Origin: Novosphingobium nitrogenifigens DSM 19370
GTDB lineage: Bacteria > Pseudomonadota > Alphaproteobacteria > Sphingomonadales > Sphingomonadaceae
Assembly: GCF_000192575.1 (NCBI RefSeq)
Contig: NZ_GL876926.1
Location: forward strand, 647,929-711,928
Length of the DNA stretch: 64,000 bases
Direction: 5' to 3'
Every line of letters begins with the position of its first letter. Positions within the stretch are counted from its first letter, which is position 1. The notes below the pieces were generated by a model. That model had not been told where the DNA came from and ran no database searches. It saw only the letters and a program-made list of their open reading frames with translations. Positions 27,481 to 36,636 of this stretch are shown one piece after another. The position numbers and the translations under genes are program-made.

Positions 27481-29418
27481 TCACTGTGCGCCGACCAGAG
27501 CTTCGCGAACGGTGCGGAGCGTAGCTTCGTTCCGCTTCGAGCCGATTTCATGCGTGATCGCGGTGCGCAGTTCGTCGGCATATTCGCGCCCGGCGACCTG
27601 ACCGAGCTGGCCGGCGGCCTGGGCGATCAGCGGATCGTTGGGAGCAACGGTGCCGTTTTCGACGTTGTCGAGTGCGATCACCAGCCATCCGGCCTGATTG
27701 GGGGCAGCCAGCTTCTTGGCCGACCCCTTGGTCATGGAGAACATCAGGGCATAGGGCGCGGGGACACGCGGCTGCATCTGGGTCAGCTGTTCGCGGGTCA
27801 TCGCGACCTTGTCGATCGGAGGCAGCGGCAGGCCGAGCGACTTCACCGCAACGTCGAGCGGTGTCTTCTTGGCCACGGCAGCAAGGACCTTGTCGGCGGC
27901 AGCGGCAGCGGCAGCTGCGCCCTGTGCACGAGCCCAGTCGGCCGCGACCTGCGCCTTGATCTCGGCGAGCGCAGCAGGGGCGGCGGGCGTGATCGCGCCG
28001 ACGTCGAACACGGCGAAACGCAGCCCGTTGGGAAGGCCTGCGACCTGCGGCTGACCTTCATGTTCCATGGCAAAAGCGGCCTGAACCAGTCCCTGCACGT
28101 CGGGCGACAGCTTGTCGCCGGGCTTGGCCGGGTTGCTGCCGTCGGCCTGAACCGGGTCGGTGGTCTGGATAGTCAGGCCATAGGCCTTGACGATATCGGT
28201 AAGGCTGGTGCCGTTTTCGGCCTGCTCGCCGATGCGGGCGGCAAGGTCGGTCATCGCCGCCTTGTGGCGTTCGGCGGTGAGGGCGAGGACGATTTCGGCG
28301 CGCGCCTGGTCGAGCGTCTTGCCGGGGTTCTTCTTGATCGCGTCGACGCGTGCGACGCTCCAGCCGAGCGCGCCCTTCGTCGGGGTGATCAGTTTGCCCT
28401 GCTGGGCGGAAAACACGGCGTCGGCAACCGCCTTGGACGTGTCGGATACCAGTTGGTCATGCGTACGGTCGGCGATCTTGGCCGGGGCAAGGCCCTTGGC
28501 CGCAGCCGCCGCCTCGATCGTCTTGCCGCCTGCAAGGTCGGCGGCGAAAGCCTGTGCTGCCGACTGCGAAGGCAGGATCACCTGGGTGATCGAGCGGGTT
28601 TCGTTCGGCGCATAGAGAGCCGCATTGGCCTGATAGCGCTTTTGAATGTCGGCATCGCTGGGTGCGCCGAGATTCTTGATCGCGGCTTCATCGACCAGGA
28701 CGTAGCGGATCGTGCGGCGTTCCGGGCGCTGATAGCGCACGATGTTGGCCTTGTAGAAATCGGCGACTTGCTGGTCGGTGGCCGGCGCCTTGGGGGCAAA
28801 GGCCTGCGAGGGCAGCATCAGGATGCCGCCGCTGCGCTTTTCCTTGAGCAGTTCGGCATAACGCTGGGCAACGCCGTTGGGCATTGCGGCGCCTTCGCTG
28901 GCACCCGCCATGATGAGCTTGCCCATCAATCCCTTGGCAATGTCCTCGCGCACCTGCTTGTCGGTCAGGCCGCGCTGCGCGATCAGCTGGTTATAGACCT
29001 GCTGGCTGAACTTGCCGTCCGGGCCCTGGAACGCGGGCAGCTTGGCGATTTCGCTGTCGATCAGGCGGTCACTGACGCCGATGCCGTTCTTTTGGCCCCA
29101 TTCCTGCACTGCGGCGCGATCGATCAGGCCGCTCAGAACTTCCTCGAGCGCATTCTGGCTCGTGACGAAATCCTTCATCGTCAGGGTAGGAGTGCGCTGG
29201 CGTTCGCCGTCAAAGGCGGCGCGAACCGTCTTGTCGAGTTCGCGCGAGGAAATGCCGGTATGACCGACGGTTGCAACGTCGTCGCCGCCGAAAAGGTTGC
29301 CGGTGCGAAGGCCACTGACGTCGGCCCCGGCAAAAGCCAGGACGATCAGGACGAGGAAGACGAGGCCGAGGACCGCACCGAAGCGGGACTTGATAATGGC
29401 ACGAAAGAAACCGAGCAT
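27481..29418 (-). CDS. ppiD: PpiD-like periplasmic peptidyl-prolyl isomerase / SurA-N domain protein
   Basis: Codes for 645 residues. It has a short cytosolic start, one membrane helix (about 15-34), then a SurA-N-like chaperone region with ATVGHTGISSRELDKTVR, and Ala-rich parvulin-like segments. The architecture fits PpiD, a membrane-anchored periplasmic chaperone for newly secreted proteins. Parvulin catalytic residues are not obvious, as is common in alphaproteobacterial PpiD. It is the promoter-proximal gene of the trp run and is divergent from tpiA, with 207 bp between starts. Confidence 0.9.
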   Translation of the reverse strand: MLGFFRAIIKSRFGAVLGLVFLVLIVLAFAGADVSGLRTGNLFGGDDVATVGHTGISSRELDKTVRAAFDGERQRTPTLTMKDFVTSQNALEEVLSGLIDRAAVQEWGQKNGIGVSDRLIDSEIAKLPAFQGPDGKFSQQVYNQLIAQRGLTDKQVREDIAKGLMGKLIMAGASEGAAMPNGVAQRYAELLKEKRSGGILMLPSQAFAPKAPATDQQVADFYKANIVRYQRPERRTIRYVLVDEAAIKNLGAPSDADIQKRYQANAALYAPNETRSITQVILPSQSAAQAFAADLAGGKTIEAAAAAKGLAPAKIADRTHDQLVSDTSKAVADAVFSAQQGKLITPTKGALGWSVARVDAIKKNPGKTLDQARAEIVLALTAERHKAAMTDLAARIGEQAENGTSLTDIVKAYGLTIQTTDPVQADGSNPAKPGDKLSPDVQGLVQAAFAMEHEGQPQVAGLPNGLRFAVFDVGAITPAAPAALAEIKAQVAADWARAQGAAAAAAAADKVLAAVAKKTPLDVAVKSLGLPLPPIDKVAMTREQLTQMQPRVPAPYALMFSMTKGSAKKLAAPNQAGWLVIALDNVENGTVAPNDPLIAQAAGQLGQVAGREYADELRTAITHEIGSKRNEATLRTVREALVGAQ

Positions 29419-29625
29419 GACAGCCGATCGCTAGGGAGAGACAAACCGCGCTGCCTTAGAGGCTGGTTCGGCCTTCGCCAAGCCGCGATTTGCGCAAGGA
29501 GCGACAGAGAATTCCGTGGGCTCGACCAACGGGTGTTTTGCAATCCGGGTCCCCATTTGGTAGCCGCCGAAGAGCGGAACTGATTCACCGCAATTCGGGC
29601 AACTTGGGGAGCGGGACTGAAGGTT

Positions 29626-30387
29626 ATGGCGCATCGACCCTATATCGTCGGCAATTGGAAGATGAATGGCAGTCGCGCCATGCTGACCGAGGCAAGGGCC
29701 ATCGATCGCGGCGCGCAGCGTTGCCCCGATGTGCAGGTCGCCCTGGCTCCGCCCTTTCCGTTTCTGGCGCTCCTGCGCGAGGAAACGTCGAATATCGGCA
29801 TCGGTGGGCAGGATTGTCACACCGCAGCCAAGGGCGCGCATACCGGCGACGTTTCGGCGGCCATGCTGGCCGACATCGGGGCCGATGTCGTGATCGTCGG
29901 GCACAGCGAGCGCCGTCGCGACCATGGCGAAACCGATGCGATCGTGAAGGCCAAGGCCGAAGCCGCGCTGGCGGCGGGGCTTGGTGTCATCATCTGTGTC
30001 GGTGAAACGCTCGACGAACGCGATGCGGGCCAGGCCGAGGCCGTTGTCGGCGGCCAGGTCGATGCGTCGCTGCCGTTGGTGCAGGGCGCGGCAGAAGCTG
30101 CTGCGCTGGGCAAGCTCTCCCTTGCCTATGAGCCCGTCTGGGCCATCGGGACCGGACGTGTCGCGGCGGTCGAGGACGTGATCGCGATGCATGCCTCGAT
30201 CGGCGCTCGTCTTGTCGCGGCGTTCGGCGATGCGGCGGCGAAAGTGCGTATTCTTTATGGCGGTTCGGTCAATGGCGAGAACGCGTCGGCACTTCTGGCT
30301 TCGCCGGGCGTGGGTGGGGCGCTGGTCGGCGGTGCTAGCCTGACGGCCGATGCGTTCCTGCCGATCGTGGCGGCTGCGGCGCGCTGA
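29626..30387 (+). CDS. tpiA: Triosephosphate isomerase
   Basis: Codes for 253 residues. Catalytic residues are in place: Asn9 and Lys12 in VGNWKMN, His93 in VGHSERR and Glu169 in LAYEPVWAIGTG, with the phosphate-binding YGGSVN near the end. It interconverts dihydroxyacetone phosphate and glyceraldehyde 3-phosphate. The tpiA-secG-pyrG order is standard in sphingomonads. Confidence 0.97.
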   Translation: MAHRPYIVGNWKMNGSRAMLTEARAIDRGAQRCPDVQVALAPPFPFLALLREETSNIGIGGQDCHTAAKGAHTGDVSAAMLADIGADVVIVGHSERRRDHGETDAIVKAKAEAALAAGLGVIICVGETLDERDAGQAEAVVGGQVDASLPLVQGAAEAAALGKLSLAYEPVWAIGTGRVAAVEDVIAMHASIGARLVAAFGDAAAKVRILYGGSVNGENASALLASPGVGGALVGGASLTADAFLPIVAAAAR

Positions 30388-30517
30388 CGGAAACGGCTGG
30401 CGAAAGCGTCCGCCGGACACAGGTGTCCGCGTGGGCATGTGGTCATGCATGGGTGGGCTTGCGCTGACGCTTCCCCCGCCCTAAGTGGCCGTGCATGATT
30501 TTCAGGCAGGTCTATTG

Positions 30518-30934
30518 ATGTCCTTGTTCGTATTCCTCTCGGTGGTTCAGGCCATCGTCGCGCTTCTGCTGGTCATGGTTATCCTGATGCAGAAGTCCGA
30601 AGGCGGCGGCCTCGGGGTTGGCGGCAGCCCGTCCGGCTTCATGTCGGCGCGCGGTGCGGCCGATTTCCTGACTCGCGCCACCACGATTCTGGCCGCGATT
30701 TTCGTCGGCCTGTCGATCGTGCTCGCCGCGCTTGCGGTCGGCACCAATTCGACGCACCAGATCGACACCTCGCTCAACCGTTCGCTGCCGACCCAGTCGG
30801 CTCCCGATCCGCTGGCCGGCGCGGGTCAGGCTGGCGGCGCGACCGGGCAGGTTGCTCCCGCGACGCAGGCGCAGCCTTCGTCGGGTGCAAAGCCGCTGCC
30901 CAGCGACCCTCTGTCGGGTGCCGCGAAGCAGTAA
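30518..30934 (+). CDS. secG: SecG preprotein translocase subunit
   Basis: Codes for 138 residues from ATG 30518; a GTG at 30485 is a poorer alternative. Two membrane helices flank the conserved LMQKSEGGGLGVGGS loop, as in SecG. The C-terminal 60 residues form a Pro/Ala/Gln-rich tail common in alphaproteobacteria. SecG assists SecYE in protein export. It lies between tpiA and pyrG. Confidence 0.93.
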   Translation: MSLFVFLSVVQAIVALLLVMVILMQKSEGGGLGVGGSPSGFMSARGAADFLTRATTILAAIFVGLSIVLAALAVGTNSTHQIDTSLNRSLPTQSAPDPLAGAGQAGGATGQVAPATQAQPSSGAKPLPSDPLSGAAKQ

Positions 30935-31138
30935 CACATCGACCGCATGAGGCGGGCTGCCCCTGTCGGGCGGCCTGCTTGCGGCTATTTTCGCCTGAAA
31001 CAAGGATCGGTCCCGGCCTGCCATGCGGCAGGCTGCGGGCCTCCTGCGTTTCATTCATACGGTGCCTGTGGATTGCGGTAATATTCTCCCGCTAACCGCT
31101 TGCGCCCGTGCAACCTCTGACGCTAAGGTCCAATTCCC

Positions 31139-32770
31139 ATGGCGCGGTACATTTTTATCACCGGCGGCGTGGTTTCCTCGCTCGGCAAGGGTCTCATGGC
31201 AGCAAGCCTCGCGGCGTTGCTGCAGGCACGCGGATTTCGCGTGCGCATCCGCAAATTCGATCCCTATCTCAATGTCGATCCGGGGACGATGAGCCCCTAT
31301 CAGCATGGGGAAGTCTTCGTGACGGACGACGGGGCGGAAACCGACCTCGACCTCGGTCACTATGAACGCTTCACCGGCGTATCGGCGCGGCAGGCGGACA
31401 ACATCACGTCAGGCCGAATCTATCGCGACATCATCACCCGCGAACGACGCGGCGATTATCTGGGCGCGACGGTTCAGGTGATTCCCCACGTGACCGATGC
31501 GATCAAGGATTTCGCCCAGGCGGAAACCGACGATCTCGATTTCGTCCTGTGCGAAATCGGCGGCACGGTCGGCGACATCGAAGGGCTTCCGTTCATCGAG
31601 GCCCTGCGTCAGCTCCACAACGAACTCGATCGCGACCAGACCTGCTTCGTCCACGTGACGCTGGTGCCCTATATCGCGGCAGCCGGCGAGCTGAAGACCA
31701 AGCCGACGCAGCACTCGGTACGCGAACTGACGGGGCTCGGCATTCAGCCCGACATTCTGCTCTGCCGCTGTGAAAAGGCGCTGCCCGAAAGCGAGCGGGC
31801 CAAGATCGCGCAGTTCTGCAATGTGCGCAAATCGGCGGTCATCCCGGCGCTCGACGCGAGCAGCATCTATTCGGTGCCCTTGCAGTATCATGCCGAAGGC
31901 CTCGACAACGAAGTCCTGCGTCACTTTGGCCTGACCGCACCCGATCCCGACCTTGCGCGCTGGATCGACATCGTCGACCGCTTCCACAATCCGGAAGGCG
32001 AAGTGACGATCGGTGTCGTCGGCAAGTATGTCGGCCTGCCGGACGCGTACAAGTCGCTGAACGAGGCTCTGGTCCACGGCGGCCTTGCCAATCGCGTGAA
32101 AGTTCACATCCGCTGGATCGATGCCGAGCTGTTCGAAAAGGACGACAGTGAGATCGCCGCGCATCTCGAACCGATGCATGCCATTCTCGTACCGGGCGGA
32201 TTCGGCGAACGTGGGACCGAAGGCAAGATCGCCTCGGTCCGTTTTGCCCGCGAGCGCAAGGTGCCATTCTTTGGTATCTGTCTCGGCATGCAGATGGCCT
32301 GCGTCGAAGCGGCCCGCAACACGGCCGGGATCGCTAATGCCGGTTCGACCGAATTTGGTCCGACTGACGAACCGGTGGTCGGCATCATCACCGAATGGAT
32401 GACGGCCGAAGGGCTCGAAACCCGTGCGGAAGGCGGCGATCTGGGCGGCACGATGCGTCTTGGCGCCTATGAAGCGCGGCTCGACGGCAACAGCCATGTC
32501 GCGGCGATTTATGGTGCAACCACGATCAGTGAACGCCACCGCCATCGCTATGAAGTCAACGCGGCCTATCGCGAACGTCTCGAAGCGGGCGGACTGGTCT
32601 TTTCGGGCATGTCGCCCGACGGGCTCCTTCCCGAAATCGTGGAACGCCCGGACCATCCGTGGTTCATCGGCGTGCAGTTCCACCCCGAACTCAAGAGCCG
32701 TCCGTTCGATCCGCACCCGCTGTTCCGCGATTTCATCTCGGCGGCGGTGAAGCAGGCCCGTCTGGTCTGA
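31139..32770 (+). CDS. pyrG: CTP synthase
   Basis: Codes for 543 residues. The N-terminal synthetase domain starts [15 protein letters not shown]. The C-terminal glutaminase has catalytic Cys381 in GICLGMQ and a His-Pro-Glu near residue 519. It makes CTP from UTP, ATP and glutamine. The 203 bp before it hold no other gene; the ATG lies close after a pyrimidine-rich stretch without an obvious strong Shine-Dalgarno. A palindromic hairpin follows the stop. Confidence 0.97.
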   Translation: MARYIFITGGVVSSLGKGLMAASLAALLQARGFRVRIRKFDPYLNVDPGTMSPYQHGEVFVTDDGAETDLDLGHYERFTGVSARQADNITSGRIYRDIITRERRGDYLGATVQVIPHVTDAIKDFAQAETDDLDFVLCEIGGTVGDIEGLPFIEALRQLHNELDRDQTCFVHVTLVPYIAAAGELKTKPTQHSVRELTGLGIQPDILLCRCEKALPESERAKIAQFCNVRKSAVIPALDASSIYSVPLQYHAEGLDNEVLRHFGLTAPDPDLARWIDIVDRFHNPEGEVTIGVVGKYVGLPDAYKSLNEALVHGGLANRVKVHIRWIDAELFEKDDSEIAAHLEPMHAILVPGGFGERGTEGKIASVRFARERKVPFFGICLGMQMACVEAARNTAGIANAGSTEFGPTDEPVVGIITEWMTAEGLETRAEGGDLGGTMRLGAYEARLDGNSHVAAIYGATTISERHRHRYEVNAAYRERLEAGGLVFSGMSPDGLLPEIVERPDHPWFIGVQFHPELKSRPFDPHPLFRDFISAAVKQARLV

Positions 32771-32780
32771 TCGCCCGATC

Positions 32781-32807
32781 CGTCATCCCGGCGTTGTCGG
32801 GATGACG
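32781..32807. repeat. REP-like palindrome after pyrG
   Basis: Arms CGTCATCCCG (32781-32790) and CGGGATGACG (32798-32807) form a perfect 10-bp stem around GCGTTGT. A closely similar palindrome (CGTCACCCCGGA arms) is at 47759-47787, and GTCATCCCGG-type palindromes are widely dispersed in alphaproteobacterial intergenic DNA. It may also help end pyrG transcription. Confidence 0.6.
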
Positions 32808-32832
32808 CCGGTCAATAAAGACGGGGGACGAC

Positions 32833-32859
32833 AAAAAGGCGGATCGAAACGATCCGCCT
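32833..32859 (-). terminator. Rho-independent terminator, distal hairpin after the hsp20 gene
   Basis: A perfect 10-bp stem (AGGCGGATCG / CGATCCGCCT, loop AAA) is followed on the minus strand by five T. It lies about 65 bp past the hsp20 stop and is the stronger of two tandem hairpins. Confidence 0.75.
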
Positions 32860-32878
32860 GAAAGTGGTTCGCCAGGAA

Positions 32879-32902
32879 ACGGGCGCCCGAAAAGGCGCCC
32901 GT
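32879..32902 (-). terminator. Proximal hairpin after the hsp20 gene
   Basis: ACGGGCGCC and GGCGCCCGT form a 9-bp stem with a six-base loop (CGAAAA), 20 bp past the hsp20 stop. On the minus strand TTTCC follows. It probably acts together with the hairpin at 32833-32859. Confidence 0.55.
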
Positions 32903-32922
32903 TATGCGTTGGAAGGCGTCGA

Positions 32923-33390
32923 TCAGGCCGCCGCGCTTGAATTGCCGTCGATCACCGACAGCGTCTTTTGCGCACCGATCAGCACTTTCTTGGGCTTCAT
33001 CGCTTCGGGCACTTCGCGCACGAGGTCTATGGTCAGAAGGCCGTCGGCAAGGTCAGCATCCTCGACACGGACGAAATCAGCGAGTTCGAAACGGCGTTCA
33101 AAGCCGCGATTGGCGATTCCCACGTGCAGGAACTGGCGGTTTTCGGGATCGGTATCCGCCTTGTTGCCCTTGACGACGAGCAGGTTCTGCTGCGCGGTGA
33201 TGTCGAGGTCTTCGGGCTTGAACCCGGCAACGGCAAGAGTGATGCGATACTGGTCTTCGCCGCGCCGTTCGATGTTGAACGGGGGATAGTTGTCGCCGGT
33301 CTGAGCGCGGGCCTGACGTTCGAGCAAATCGAACAGGCGGTCGAAACCGACGGTGGTGCGGCGGTAGGGCGTGAAATCGAAACGGTTCAT
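32923..33390 (-). CDS. Small heat-shock protein, Hsp20/alpha-crystallin family
   Basis: Codes for 155 residues from ATG 33390. The alpha-crystallin core spans about 40-130, with PPFNIERRGEDQYRITLAVAGF, LLVVKG and GLLTIDLVREVP; the start MNRFDFTPYRRTTVGFDRLFDLL matches IbpA-like class A proteins of alphaproteobacteria. It binds unfolding proteins as an ATP-independent holdase. Regulation is visible in the sequence: the Shine-Dalgarno AGGA (33402-33399) is paired with a UUGCU element in a ROSE-type hairpin, and a sigma32-like promoter lies about 115 bp upstream. The gene is divergent from grxC and followed by two hairpins. Confidence 0.95.
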   Translation of the reverse strand: MNRFDFTPYRRTTVGFDRLFDLLERQARAQTGDNYPPFNIERRGEDQYRITLAVAGFKPEDLDITAQQNLLVVKGNKADTDPENRQFLHVGIANRGFERRFELADFVRVEDADLADGLLTIDLVREVPEAMKPKKVLIGAQKTLSVIDGNSSAAA

Positions 33391-33500
33391 GAGCAACATC
33401 CTCAATGCTGAGCAATCTGCACAAGGACCTGCTGGAGCCCATCACGGCGCTCCGGCAGGCCGGTCTTCCGGTCAAGCCCGACTTGCGGCGCCTGACCTCT
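33391..33500 (-). promoter_or_regulatory. ROSE-type RNA thermometer in the hsp20 leader
   Basis: On the minus strand, just before the start codon, TTGCTC (33415-33410), a six-base loop, and GAGGAT (33403-33398) form the hallmark ROSE hairpin. The anti-Shine-Dalgarno UUGCU faces AGGA with a G opposite G in the middle, as in rhizobial ROSE elements. Upstream GC-rich hairpins, including CCGGAAGACCGG, fill the rest of a leader of about 110 bases. At low temperature the ribosome site is masked; it melts on heat shock. The 3' hairpin is read directly; the 5' limit depends on the inferred promoter. Confidence 0.75.
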
Positions 33501-33506
33501 TGCGCC

Positions 33507-33534
33507 ATGTGTGGTGGTCAACGCGAATTTCAAG
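33507..33534 (-). promoter_or_regulatory. Sigma32 (RpoH)-like promoter of hsp20
   Basis: CTTGAAA (33534-33528), a 13-bp spacer and CCACACAT (33514-33507) resemble the heat-shock consensus CTTGAAA-N11-16-CCCCATNT; the -35 is exact, the -10 partial. It gives a leader of about 110 bases, the normal size of a ROSE element. Confidence 0.5.
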
Positions 33535-33542
33535 AGGGGCCG

Positions 33543-33821
33543 ATGAGCGAAAACGGCAAGCCGCAACCGCGGGTCGAGATCTATACCAAATGGGGTTGTC
33601 CCTATTGCTTCCGTGCGAAAGCCTTGCTCGAGGAAAAGGGCGCGGCCTTCACCGAGTACGACATCACCATGGGTGGTCCCAAGCGGCAGGAAATGCTCGA
33701 TCGCGCGCCCGGTCGCACGACCGTGCCCCAGATTTTCATCGATGATCGCCATATCGGCGGATGCGACGACCTGATGGCGCTCGATGCGCAAGGCGGGCTC
33801 GATCCGCTGCTCGGACTGTGA
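33543..33821 (+). CDS. grxC: Glutaredoxin 3
   Basis: Codes for 92 residues. The redox motif CPYC is at C19-C22, followed by the TVPQIFID cis-Pro loop and the GGCDDL glutathione-binding element, typical of dithiol GrxC. It reduces disulfides with glutathione. The ATG at 33543 is preceded by AGAGGGG. The nitrilase-family gene starts 10 bp later and DUF1178 overlaps that, so the three form an operon. Confidence 0.95.
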   Translation: MSENGKPQPRVEIYTKWGCPYCFRAKALLEEKGAAFTEYDITMGGPKRQEMLDRAPGRTTVPQIFIDDRHIGGCDDLMALDAQGGLDPLLGL

Positions 33822-33831
33822 GCGCGGTGCC

Positions 33832-34713
33832 ATGAATGCTGCCCATGTGAACGAGACTTCGGTTCCGCCCGGTGTACGCGCGGCTGTGCGTGTCGCTGTC
33901 CTGCAGATGACGAGCGGGATCGATCCCGCCGCCAATGCCGCGACGATTGCGGAGGCGCTCGGCAAGGCCGCCGACGAGGGCGCGGCCATGTTGTTCACAC
34001 CGGAAATGGCCGGGCTGCTCGACCGCGACCGGAAACGCGCGGCGCCGCATATCCTGCCCGAGGCGTCCAATCCGACGCTGGCAACTTTGCGCGAAGCGGC
34101 CGCGAAGCACGGCACCTGGCTTCATGTCGGGTCCTTGCCGGTCCGGGCCGAGCGCGACGGCGAAGGACGCTTTGCCAACCGGACGTTCGTGATCGATCCG
34201 AGCGGTGAAATCGTTGCCCGCTATGACAAGATCCACATGTTCGACGTCGATCTCGCGACCGGCGAAAGCTGGCGGGAATCGGCGGCCTATCGTCCCGGCG
34301 AAGAGGTGGTGACGGTGGATTGCCCGGTCGGGCGACTGGGTCTTTCGATCTGCTACGATCTTCGTTTTCCCGCTTTGTTTGAAGAGCTTGGACGGCGTTC
34401 CTGCGATGTAATCGCTATCCCTGCGGCCTTCACGGTGCCGACGGGCAAGGCGCATTGGCATCTGATGCAGCGCGCCCGTGCGGTCGAGGCGAGTGCCTTC
34501 GTGATCGCCCCTGCGCAGACAGGACGGCACGAGGACGGGCGCGAGACTTACGGCCACTCGCTGGTGATCGATCCGTGGGGGCAGGTCATTCTCGACATGG
34601 GCGAGGAAGCCGGGCTCGGCTTTGCAACGCTCGACATGGCGCGCCTTGCCGAAGTGCGTCGGCAGCTGCCCAGTCTTGTCAACAAGCGCGACATTCCCAC
34701 ATCAAGGCCATGA
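33832..34713 (+). CDS. Carbon-nitrogen hydrolase (Nit/omega-amidase-like)
   Basis: Codes for 293 residues. The nitrilase-superfamily triad is Glu58 (FTPEMAG), Lys133 (YDKIHMFDVD) and Cys174 (SICYDLRFP). The KIHMFDVD context is that of Nit1/Nit2-type amidases, which in several organisms act on deaminated glutathione; that would fit the adjacent glutaredoxin gene, but the substrate is inferred. ATG 33832 is preferred over an in-frame start at 33784 that overlaps grxC. It overlaps the next gene by 4 bp. Confidence 0.92.
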   Translation: MNAAHVNETSVPPGVRAAVRVAVLQMTSGIDPAANAATIAEALGKAADEGAAMLFTPEMAGLLDRDRKRAAPHILPEASNPTLATLREAAAKHGTWLHVGSLPVRAERDGEGRFANRTFVIDPSGEIVARYDKIHMFDVDLATGESWRESAAYRPGEEVVTVDCPVGRLGLSICYDLRFPALFEELGRRSCDVIAIPAAFTVPTGKAHWHLMQRARAVEASAFVIAPAQTGRHEDGRETYGHSLVIDPWGQVILDMGEEAGLGFATLDMARLAEVRRQLPSLVNKRDIPTSRP

Positions 34714-35216
34714 TTGTCTTCGATCTTGAATGCAAAGCGGCCGGGCACCGTTTCGAAGGGTGGTTCGGCTCGTCCGACGATTATGCCGAGCAACATGCGC
34801 GCGGGCTGGTGACGTGCCCGGTCTGCGGCAGCAGCGACGTGACCAAGGCGGTCATGGCGCCCCATGTCGGGCGCAAGGGCAACCAGTTGCCCGACCAGAT
34901 GCCCAAAGCCGTTCCGGCGCGCGCGCAGGAAGCGGATGCAGGCCCTGCAACCGCTCCTGCACCCGCGCCGCCGCTGTCCCCGCAAGCCGCAGCCGTACTT
35001 CAAGCTATTGCCAAGGCGCAGGCCGAGGCGCTCAAGTCCTCGACCTGGGTCGGCAAGCAATTCGTCGAGCAGGCCCGCGCCATGCATTACGGCGAACAGG
35101 ACAACGCCATGATCCATGGTGAAGCCAGCCCGGACGAAGCGAAGGCCCTGATCGAGGAAGGCGTTGAAATCGCGCCGATCCTGTTTCCGGTCGCCCCGCC
35201 TGGTGACGTCAACTGA
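34710..35216 (+). CDS. DUF1178 family protein
   Basis: Codes for 168 residues. The N-terminal MIVFDLECKAAGHRFEGWF and the CPVCGSS zinc-ribbon-like pair are the DUF1178 signature; the first Cys (residue 8) and His residues may join them in binding a metal. A Pro/Ala linker (about 65-90) precedes a helical C-terminus ending EEGVEIAPILFP. Function is unknown. The ATG overlaps the nitrilase stop (ATGA), and the grxC-nitrilase-DUF1178 grouping is recurrent in alphaproteobacteria. Confidence 0.9.
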   Translation: MIVFDLECKAAGHRFEGWFGSSDDYAEQHARGLVTCPVCGSSDVTKAVMAPHVGRKGNQLPDQMPKAVPARAQEADAGPATAPAPAPPLSPQAAAVLQAIAKAQAEALKSSTWVGKQFVEQARAMHYGEQDNAMIHGEASPDEAKALIEEGVEIAPILFPVAPPGDVN

Positions 35217-35292
35217 ATCTGCCGGCGAGGGCTCGGCAATTGCCAAGCCCCGCCATTGCGCCGAATCTCCAAGGCCCCTATGGAGAACTCGG

Positions 35293-35369
35293 GCGCCCGT
35301 AGCTCAGCAGGATAGAGCACAAGATTCCTAATCTTGGGGCCATGGGTTCGAATCCCGTCGGGCGCACCA
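35293..35369 (+). tRNA. tRNA-Arg (anticodon CCT)
   Basis: A complete 77-base cloverleaf: acceptor GCGCCCG pairs with CGGGCGC, anticodon stem CAAGA/TCTTG with loop TTCCTAA giving CCT (reads AGG), T arm GGGTTCGAATCCC, and an encoded ACCA end. No integrase or attachment-site duplication is seen next to it. Confidence 0.97.
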
Positions 35370-35391
35370 CTTTCTTTCCTGATTTTCCGCA

Positions 35392-36630
35392 TCAGGACAG
35401 GTTTTCCAACAGCTTGAGGAAATCGTCGAGCGGGCAGGTGTCCGGGGCGATCCGCGTTGTGCAGCGACCGATCGTCAGGGGCGTGCGCCATGCCTTGGCA
35501 AGCGGGGCTGCGGTGCGGATCTGGTCCAGCGTCTGGGCGCGGTAGGCGGCGCGGACGAACCGGGTTCCATCTGCGTCCCGCAGCAATTCCAGAACGATGG
35601 CGCCGCCCGGTGCCGGATCGTCGGCGGCAAAGCCGGGAACGTGCCAATGGGCATCGAGCAATCCGGCAAGATTGGCGACATTGGTGTCGTGTCCGGCAAT
35701 CAGCGTCACTTTGGCCGATCCGCTCAATCCTTCGCGAATGACCGGGGTCAGGCCTGCCAGACTGGCCGCCGCGATCACGGGCGGACGCGCCAGCAGGCGG
35801 AATTCAAGCGCGTGGAATGCGGAAAGCGCGGCGATGTCGGCTGCCGATGCGCGTCCCCAACCGACTTCGCTCAGCGGCTTTCCTTCGCCGTATTCGAGCA
35901 GCAGGACTTGCGCTGCGGTCGATGCCTGATCGAGCGCGCCGCTCATTTTCGGGCGTCCACCGGCTTTTCCTGAGACAAGGACGCTGGGGTTTGTGGAGAC
36001 GCCGCAGGCACTTGTGGCAGGGCCGCACAGGATGGCGTCAAGTCGCGTCAGCAGCGGACGGTTCGCGCGGTCGAGCGCTGCCATGCCGTCGGGACCGGTT
36101 GCCGCCTCGACAGCGGCCATCGCCTGTGCGGGATCGAGTTTGGCAAGGCCGCTTCTGAGCGGATCGAACCGGGGATCGTTCTCGTCCTGGGGCTTGTGAT
36201 CGATGGCGAGCGCGCAGGCAGGCGCCAGCGCCCTGGTCCAGTGCCGCGCCGTTTCGATCGTGCGCTGGTCGCTGTCGGCGACAATGCGAACGGCCGCCGC
36301 CGATGGGCAGCCGTGACGGGGGAGCAGGCCTTGTGCGCGAAAGCGCAAGGCATCGGCCGTGCCGAGCCTTTCGACGGCGAGCCCGCCATGCGGAGTAAGC
36401 CAGCCCGGCGCGACCGGCCAGTCGGGCCACGCCTGTGCCGCGACGCCTTGCGGCATGGCGGGCGCCTTGGTCGGAGGACGCACGCCGTGCCGCATGACCA
36501 GCACGGTGCGCTCGACTTTGAGGGAAGCGACTTTCAGGGAGGCGTTCGGGGCCTTGGCCTGCGCTCCGCCCGAAAGCAGGAGAGTTGTCGCAAAGACCGC
36601 TAAGGTGAGCAGGGAGGGACGCATTGTCAT
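35392..36630 (-). CDS. Secreted histidine acid phosphatase, AppA-type phytase
   Basis: Codes for 412 residues. A signal peptide (about 1-25, ending GGAQA) precedes the phosphohistidine motif RHGVRPPTK with nucleophile His48. The proton-donor motif GHDTN is near residue 317, followed by VANLAGLLDAHWHVPG. The segments AWPDWPVAPGWLTPHGG, ERTIET-like DQRTIETAR and GWGR, together with several Cys, closely follow E. coli AppA, a periplasmic 6-phytase and acid phosphatase. It should release phosphate from phytate or other phosphomonoesters. It lies 6 bp after the TonB receptor gene on the same strand, so receptor and enzyme are probably co-expressed. Glucose-1-phosphatase is the main alternative. 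Confidence 0.88.
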   Translation of the reverse strand: MTMRPSLLTLAVFATTLLLSGGAQAKAPNASLKVASLKVERTVLVMRHGVRPPTKAPAMPQGVAAQAWPDWPVAPGWLTPHGGLAVERLGTADALRFRAQGLLPRHGCPSAAAVRIVADSDQRTIETARHWTRALAPACALAIDHKPQDENDPRFDPLRSGLAKLDPAQAMAAVEAATGPDGMAALDRANRPLLTRLDAILCGPATSACGVSTNPSVLVSGKAGGRPKMSGALDQASTAAQVLLLEYGEGKPLSEVGWGRASAADIAALSAFHALEFRLLARPPVIAAASLAGLTPVIREGLSGSAKVTLIAGHDTNVANLAGLLDAHWHVPGFAADDPAPGGAIVLELLRDADGTRFVRAAYRAQTLDQIRTAAPLAKAWRTPLTIGRCTTRIAPDTCPLDDFLKLLENLS

Positions 36631-36636
36631 GAGCTT

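Noticed and set aside
27550..29583. 677-codon open frame antisense to ppiD
   Set aside because: Composition and lack of motifs mark it as a shadow of ppiD.
35293..35391. tRNA-Arg as a possible integration site
   Set aside because: No integrase gene and no duplicated tRNA 3' end were found in the neighbouring sequence.
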